This document shows, one piece after another, positions 32,469-36,447 of a stretch of 36,447 nt of DNA. Where the stretch lies: positions 1 to 36,447 of the forward strand of contig CAZPQK010000018.1 of assembly GCA_964588695.1 (NCBI GenBank), read 5' to 3'. Each line of letters opens with the position of its first letter. Within the stretch, counting starts at the first letter, position 1. This DNA comes from CAZPQK01 sp964588695. Lineage in GTDB: Bacteria > Krumholzibacteriota > Krumholzibacteriia > WVZY01 > JAKEHA01. The notes below the pieces were generated by a model that was not told where the DNA came from, did not search any database, and saw only the letters and a program-made list of their open reading frames with translations. The position numbers and the translations under genes were made by a program.

Positions 32469-34309
32469 CGAGCCGTGCCGAACTGCAGGTCATGCAGACG
32501 ACGATACACGCCGCCGCGAGTGAGAAGTTCTTCGTGGGTCCCGAGTTCGCGCAATCTACCGTTTTCCATCACCAGAATCTTATCGGCGTGCTGAATCGTC
32601 GACAAGCGGTGCGCAATCACAAAGGTCGTGCGACCCTCGAGAAGACGATCAATCGCTTCCTGTACCAGGTGTTCGCTTTCCGTATCGAGCGCACTGGTCG
32701 CTTCGTCAAAAATAAGAATCTCCGGGTCGTTGAGCAGTGCGCGCGCGATGGCGAGTCGCTGCCGCTGCCCGCCGGAAAGTTGCGTGCCGCGATCGCCAAT
32801 TTCGGTGTCGTAACCATCGGACATCGCGACGATGAAGTCATGTGCGTTTGCGGCGCGCGCAGCGGCTTCGACCTGCGCTTGCGGGCAATCAAGTAGTCCA
32901 TACGCAATATTGTTGCGAACGGTATCGTTAAACAGAATTGTTTCCTGTGTGACCACGCCCATGGCGTTGCGAAGAGACGACAGCCCGATTTGCTGGGCGT
33001 CGACGCCATCGAACGTAATTCGTCCCGTCGACGGCGAATAAAACCGCGGAATTAAATCGACCAATGTTGTCTTTCCGGCACCGCTGGGACCTACGATGGC
33101 GACAACTTCCCCGGGCCGCACGTCCACGGTAACATCTGCCAGCACGGGAACGTCGGGGACGTATGCAAACCCAACGTCCTCGAATCGCATGACATCGTTA
33201 AACGCGAATTCGGCGCCAGGTCGATCGAGCGGCTCGACCGGCTCGTCGAGCAACGTAAACACACGCTGGGCGGATGCCAGGCTCTGTTGCACGGTATTGT
33301 TGAGCTTACTAAGCGCCTTGACCGGCGTTATCACCCACATCATCGCCCCGACAAAAAGCACCAGGCTTTCGGCGCCGATGGCCCCGTCGATAACCAGGTT
33401 CCCGCCGTACCAAAGAATCACCAGAACCGATGCGGTACCCAACAATTCCGACGTGGGCGACGACAACGCTCCCCATAGTTTCATCTTGATGTACTGCATC
33501 ATGTGTCGCTTGTTGAAGCGGTCAAACCGGTTTTGCTCGAAATCGGCGTTGTTAAACGCCTTCACCACCCGCACGCCGGAAATCGACTCTTCTAAATTAG
33601 CAGTCATGTCAGCCATACCTTCTTGTGCACGATGGCTGCGCCGTTTCAACCGATTACCAATTAGTCCAACCAACGCAATATTGATTGGCAACACCACAAA
33701 GGTCACCAGCGTTAGTTTCCAGCTGACCAGCAGGATGATGAATAACGCTATAAACGTCATCAGCGAATTGCGAACGATGCTCGCGGCCACGCCGATAACG
33801 GCGCCCCGTAGCTGAGTCACGTCGGACGTAATTCTGGACATTACATGGCCGGTCTTTTCCCGATCAAAGTACGACAGCGGCAGGCGTTGCACGTGCCCGT
33901 ACACCTGTCTGCGAATGCGGTACAACACTTTCTGTTCCAGGTACTCGGTCATGTACGTCTGGATATACCCAAACACGTTCTTGACCAGCATTAGCAGTGC
34001 AAGGATCCAACAGAACCGGAGCAAGCGATCGCGCCGGCTTCCCTGATAGAGAAATTCTTGAACCTGTTGTGTTGCTGTTTGCTTGAAGCGTTCAACCGGC
34101 GCCGGAAGCCAAATGCCTTGTGACTCTTGCGGTTCGGTCGGCAACTCCACGCGGTCGGCGTCGGAAGCAAGCAGTATCTTAAGAAACGGCGGGATCAGGG
34201 TCAGCGAAACACCGGACAGCCCGGCAAAGATCGTGATGACAACCAACAGCACGATCACGCGACGCCAATACGGCAGAACGTAACGGAGGAGTCTTTTATA
34301 AGTGTTCAT
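32465..34309 (-). CDS. msbA: MsbA-type lipid A-core ABC flippase
   Basis: The 614-residue half-transporter has an N-terminal membrane domain of six helices (first at about 17-47) with an enlarged first periplasmic loop. The ABC domain has Walker A GPSGAGKTT, a Q-loop in VVTQETILFND, the signature LSGGQRQR, Walker B ILIFDEATSALD and the H-loop IAHRLST. Length and the coupling loops fit MsbA, which flips lipid A-core across the inner membrane as a homodimer. ATG 34309 is used; a reading up to 34387 would run into the upstream GT9 gene. It is translationally coupled to waaF. Confidence 0.9.
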   Translation of the reverse strand: MNTYKRLLRYVLPYWRRVIVLLVVITIFAGLSGVSLTLIPPFLKILLASDADRVELPTEPQESQGIWLPAPVERFKQTATQQVQEFLYQGSRRDRLLRFCWILALLMLVKNVFGYIQTYMTEYLEQKVLYRIRRQVYGHVQRLPLSYFDREKTGHVMSRITSDVTQLRGAVIGVAASIVRNSLMTFIALFIILLVSWKLTLVTFVVLPINIALVGLIGNRLKRRSHRAQEGMADMTANLEESISGVRVVKAFNNADFEQNRFDRFNKRHMMQYIKMKLWGALSSPTSELLGTASVLVILWYGGNLVIDGAIGAESLVLFVGAMMWVITPVKALSKLNNTVQQSLASAQRVFTLLDEPVEPLDRPGAEFAFNDVMRFEDVGFAYVPDVPVLADVTVDVRPGEVVAIVGPSGAGKTTLVDLIPRFYSPSTGRITFDGVDAQQIGLSSLRNAMGVVTQETILFNDTVRNNIAYGLLDCPQAQVEAAARAANAHDFIVAMSDGYDTEIGDRGTQLSGGQRQRLAIARALLNDPEILIFDEATSALDTESEHLVQEAIDRLLEGRTTFVIAHRLSTIQHADKILVMENGRLRELGTHEELLTRGGVYRRLHDLQFGTAR

Positions 34310-34347
34310 GTACCCCGGGTAGCAGTCAAGCCGGGCGTCGGCGAGCT

Positions 34348-35427
34348 CTAACTGGTAAGGTGCAGGAGCGTGTCGATCTTCGAGCACACTTCTTCAACGG
34401 ACAGCTTCTGCCCGGTGGCGCCTTGGAGGATCTGCACCATGGACGCGTTCTTGGGAAACCAGTTTTCACCGTCGTGGCGCGTGAACATCCCAATCGTGGG
34501 CCGTTTCATCGAAACCGCGAAGTGAAAATAATCTGTGTTACCCGATAACACTAAGTCCGCGCACGATAGCAGCGCAAGCGCTTCCTTGATGTTCTTGGGC
34601 TCGAGGTCCAGGGCATTACCTAAACCCTGACGAAACTTAGCCAACCCTTTGTCATCAAGGCTGTTAGACATCACAAGGAGCTTGCCATCAAACTGGTCGG
34701 CAACCCGTTCGGCGACGGTTCGAAGGGCATCGTCCGCCAGCCGATGGCCACCCTTGCCCACGCCGGGGTCGACAACGATCAGCCGCTCCGACTTGCTGGG
34801 CTTGCGAAAGTGGACCATTTGCTGGCCCCATTTCAGGTCGGCTTCGGATAGTTTCCAACCCGGAGAGGTTCCCTCTGGCGAAATTCCCAGGGCATTAAGA
34901 AACGCGAGCGCCCGCGGGGCCTCATACTGGTTTTCTTTGGCGCGCAGTTCGCAGTTGATGAACGGATGGCCTTTTTCCTGGTAGTAGCCAACTCGCAACC
35001 GCGCGTTGGTGTAGAGTGCGGCAGTGCTTCGCACCACGTCAAACTTGCGCCCCAAAAGAAAGACGATGTCGAAGTTCTTGGAGCGAAGTCGCCGTAGGAG
35101 CGAAAAATACGTGGTCGAAGAAAACGACAGATGGGCGGGTTCGTAGCTGATCATCTCGTTCACAGCTTCCATGTTGCGCACCATCTCGCTGTTGCCTTCA
35201 CGAACCAGCACGCTGATGCGCATGCCGGGGAAACGTTTTCGCAAATGGACCATCACGGGCGAAAAGAACAGCAGGTCGCACAGATCACCGGAATCGACCA
35301 CCAACACGCGGGCGTCGTTGCTCAGGTCTCCCGGCAACGAAAACGGCTCCTGCTCAACAAACTTCCCCAGGATTTTGGAGACCGCTGCCGGCAGCTTATC
35401 GGTTTTTGCTAATGCGCTAGTGGCCAA
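34348..35427 (-). CDS. Divergent GT9/heptosyltransferase-like protein
   Basis: The 359-residue protein has the GT9 layout: VLVVDSGDLCDLLFFSPVMV near the start, and LIVVDPGVGKGGHRLADDAL where others have GGKW...KRWP. LVLSGNTDYFHFAVSMKRPT stands in place of the DSG loop, and IGMFTRHDGENWFP follows. The GD acid is present, but the KRWP and D-S/T-G donor motifs are lost, and no C-terminal Cys cluster is seen. It may use another donor or have a non-catalytic role. The start is TTG 35427, with GGAG 8 bases upstream inside the palindrome CTCCGCGGAG; no other early start fits. It lies between lon and msbA. Confidence 0.7.
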   Translation of the reverse strand: MATSALAKTDKLPAAVSKILGKFVEQEPFSLPGDLSNDARVLVVDSGDLCDLLFFSPVMVHLRKRFPGMRISVLVREGNSEMVRNMEAVNEMISYEPAHLSFSSTTYFSLLRRLRSKNFDIVFLLGRKFDVVRSTAALYTNARLRVGYYQEKGHPFINCELRAKENQYEAPRALAFLNALGISPEGTSPGWKLSEADLKWGQQMVHFRKPSKSERLIVVDPGVGKGGHRLADDALRTVAERVADQFDGKLLVMSNSLDDKGLAKFRQGLGNALDLEPKNIKEALALLSCADLVLSGNTDYFHFAVSMKRPTIGMFTRHDGENWFPKNASMVQILQGATGQKLSVEEVCSKIDTLLHLTS

Positions 35428-35478
35428 ATTTTATTCTCCGCGGAGGGTACACCCCAAAACTGCAAACCATGGGCCAAA

Positions 35479-36447
35479 CTAGTCCCATACCAGAGTGTTA
35501 TCCACCGCCTGGGCGGCACGCTCGATCGGCACAAACGTAAGATCGTCCTTGATGACATCTGGGATTTCCTCCAGATCACGGCGGTTGGCCTTGGGGAGCA
35601 GAATCGTCCGTATACCTGCCCGGTGGGCCGCGATCGCCTTGTCTTTGAGTCCCCCGATGGCCAGAACCTGGCCAGTAAGGGTCACCTCGCCCGTCATCGC
35701 CACATCGTTTCGCGCTGGTCGGTTAAACAACAGCGACGCGAGGGTGGTGACCATCGCCACCCCGGCACTGGGGCCATCCTTTGGGACGGCGCCCGCGGGA
35801 ACATGAATGTGAACATCGTGCTTGTCAAAGAACTCCGGGTCGGGGGCCTTGGTAAGATAGGTCGATTTCACAAAGCTTAACGCGGCCTCAGCGCTTTCTC
35901 GCATGACGTCGCCGATCTGGCCGGTCACCCGTAACCCGCCCCGGCCGGGCATGGCCAGCGCTTCGATAAACAAGATCTCTCCACCGGTGAACGTCTTCGC
36001 CATACCGGTGACAACTCCGACAGTCGCCTTCTTGCGCGCAATCTCGCTGACGTATTCCTCCTGACCAAGATACTTGTTCAGGGTTCTTTCGGTGAGCTTT
36101 ACCGGTCGCTTGTTTCCCGATGCCAGACGCCGCGCCACCTTACGACAAACTTGCGAAAGCTTGCGGTCCAACTCACGAACCCCGGCCTCGCGCGTGTAGC
36201 TCGAAACCAGTTTGCGGATGGCTCCACTCTGAATCGCCACCTGCCCCTTCTTCAACCCGTGCTCCTCAAGCTGGCGCGGGATGAGATGACGCTTGGCGAT
36301 CTCGAGTTTCTCGGCCGTCGCGTCCCGGCTGAGCGGCACCTGAACCTGTGCACCGGCCTTCGCCGCGGCCGCCCGCTTGGCGCGAGTCTCTTCCATCCAC
36401 GCCAGAGTCTTCGCCGACAGATCCTCCCAGGACCGGCAGGCGAAACC
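35479..36447 (-). CDS. lon: ATP-dependent Lon protease, C-terminal part
   Basis: The frame is open to the right edge, so the gene's start is outside the window. From EKLEIAKRHLIPRQLEEHGL onward it matches the Lon AAA small domain (YTREAGVRELDRKLSQVCRK) and the S16 protease domain. The catalytic Ser is in PKDGPSAGVAM, and the catalytic Lys is in IGGLKDKAIAAHRAG. DVAMTGEVTLTGQVLAIGG and KANRRDLEEIP are family blocks. Lon degrades misfolded and regulatory proteins in the cytoplasm. The first 40 or so codons seen here are Ala/Lys-rich and do not resemble the expected sensor region of the AAA domain (see findings). Confidence 0.88.
   Translation of the reverse strand, partial: GFACRSWEDLSAKTLAWMEETRAKRAAAAKAGAQVQVPLSRDATAEKLEIAKRHLIPRQLEEHGLKKGQVAIQSGAIRKLVSSYTREAGVRELDRKLSQVCRKVARRLASGNKRPVKLTERTLNKYLGQEEYVSEIARKKATVGVVTGMAKTFTGGEILFIEALAMPGRGGLRVTGQIGDVMRESAEAALSFVKSTYLTKAPDPEFFDKHDVHIHVPAGAVPKDGPSAGVAMVTTLASLLFNRPARNDVAMTGEVTLTGQVLAIGGLKDKAIAAHRAGIRTILLPKANRRDLEEIPDVIKDDLTFVPIERAAQAVDNTLVWD

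Noticed and set aside
35436..35445. Palindrome CTCCGCGGAG over the ribosome site of the gene starting at 35427
   Set aside because: With no loop bases it can only form a three-pair stem, too weak to claim as a regulatory hairpin.
1..36447. CRISPR arrays, insertion sequences, transfer boundaries or attachment sites
   Set aside because: No repeated spacers, transposase or integrase genes or terminal repeats were seen. The tRNA-Gly at the left edge could in principle be an attachment site, but no integrase or repeated tRNA end lies in the window.

Overview
The window is one densely packed glycan-biosynthesis locus from a Gram-negative bacterium. All 33 recognisable protein genes and the single tRNA lie on the minus strand, so transcription runs from high to low coordinates. 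Evidence for an outer membrane and lipopolysaccharide (LPS) is strong: heptose activation enzymes, four heptosyltransferase-type (GT9) proteins, MsbA, a Wza-like export lipoprotein and an O-antigen ligase/polymerase. G+C looks a little above one half by eye. The split heptose kinase and adenylyltransferase, the DUF3108 protein and the deoxyhypusine-synthase-like protein would suit an uncultured phylum of the FCB type (for example Zixibacteria-like). That placement is a guess, not a result.

In transcription order: (A) 36447-22973, a Lon protease fragment, then an LPS core module: divergent GT9, msbA, waaF, hldA-type kinase, hldC-type adenylyltransferase, two more GT9s, a WaaE-like GT2, two GT4s, a DUF3108 protein and a deoxyhypusine-synthase-like protein. 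An O-antigen ligase/Wzy-type membrane protein follows (21509-22972). (B) 21322-7272, a Wzx/Wzy-type exopolysaccharide or O-antigen module: initiating phosphoglycosyl transferase, Wza-like lipoprotein, Wzc-like copolymerase without a kinase domain, ExeA-like AAA ATPase, BY-kinase-like protein with a broken P-loop, nucleotidyltransferase, alkaline-phosphatase-superfamily enzyme, Wzx flippase, GT2, a large GT-C-like membrane protein and two GT4s. (C) 7143-173, a third block: sugar aminotransferase, a second initiating transferase, Gfo/Idh dehydrogenase, radical SAM protein, two GT4s and a small SPOR lipoprotein. A truncated tRNA-Gly(GCC) closes the window.

Module A would make ADP-heptose, build the core and flip lipid A-core. 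Modules B and C would make nucleotide amino sugars, start a lipid-linked repeat on undecaprenyl phosphate, extend it with many glycosyltransferases, flip it, polymerise it and export it or ligate it to the core. Eleven gene junctions are 4-base ATGA/GTGA overlaps, so translational coupling is pervasive. The main breaks, near 7144-7271, 20525-20662 and 21323-21508, carry promoter-like sequences.

The least explained parts are the coupled nucleotidyltransferase/phosphodiesterase pair, the P-loop-defective kinase homologue, the radical SAM protein and the deoxyhypusine-synthase-like protein. No mobile element, CRISPR array, riboswitch or long repeat was seen. No gap between genes exceeds about 190 bases.
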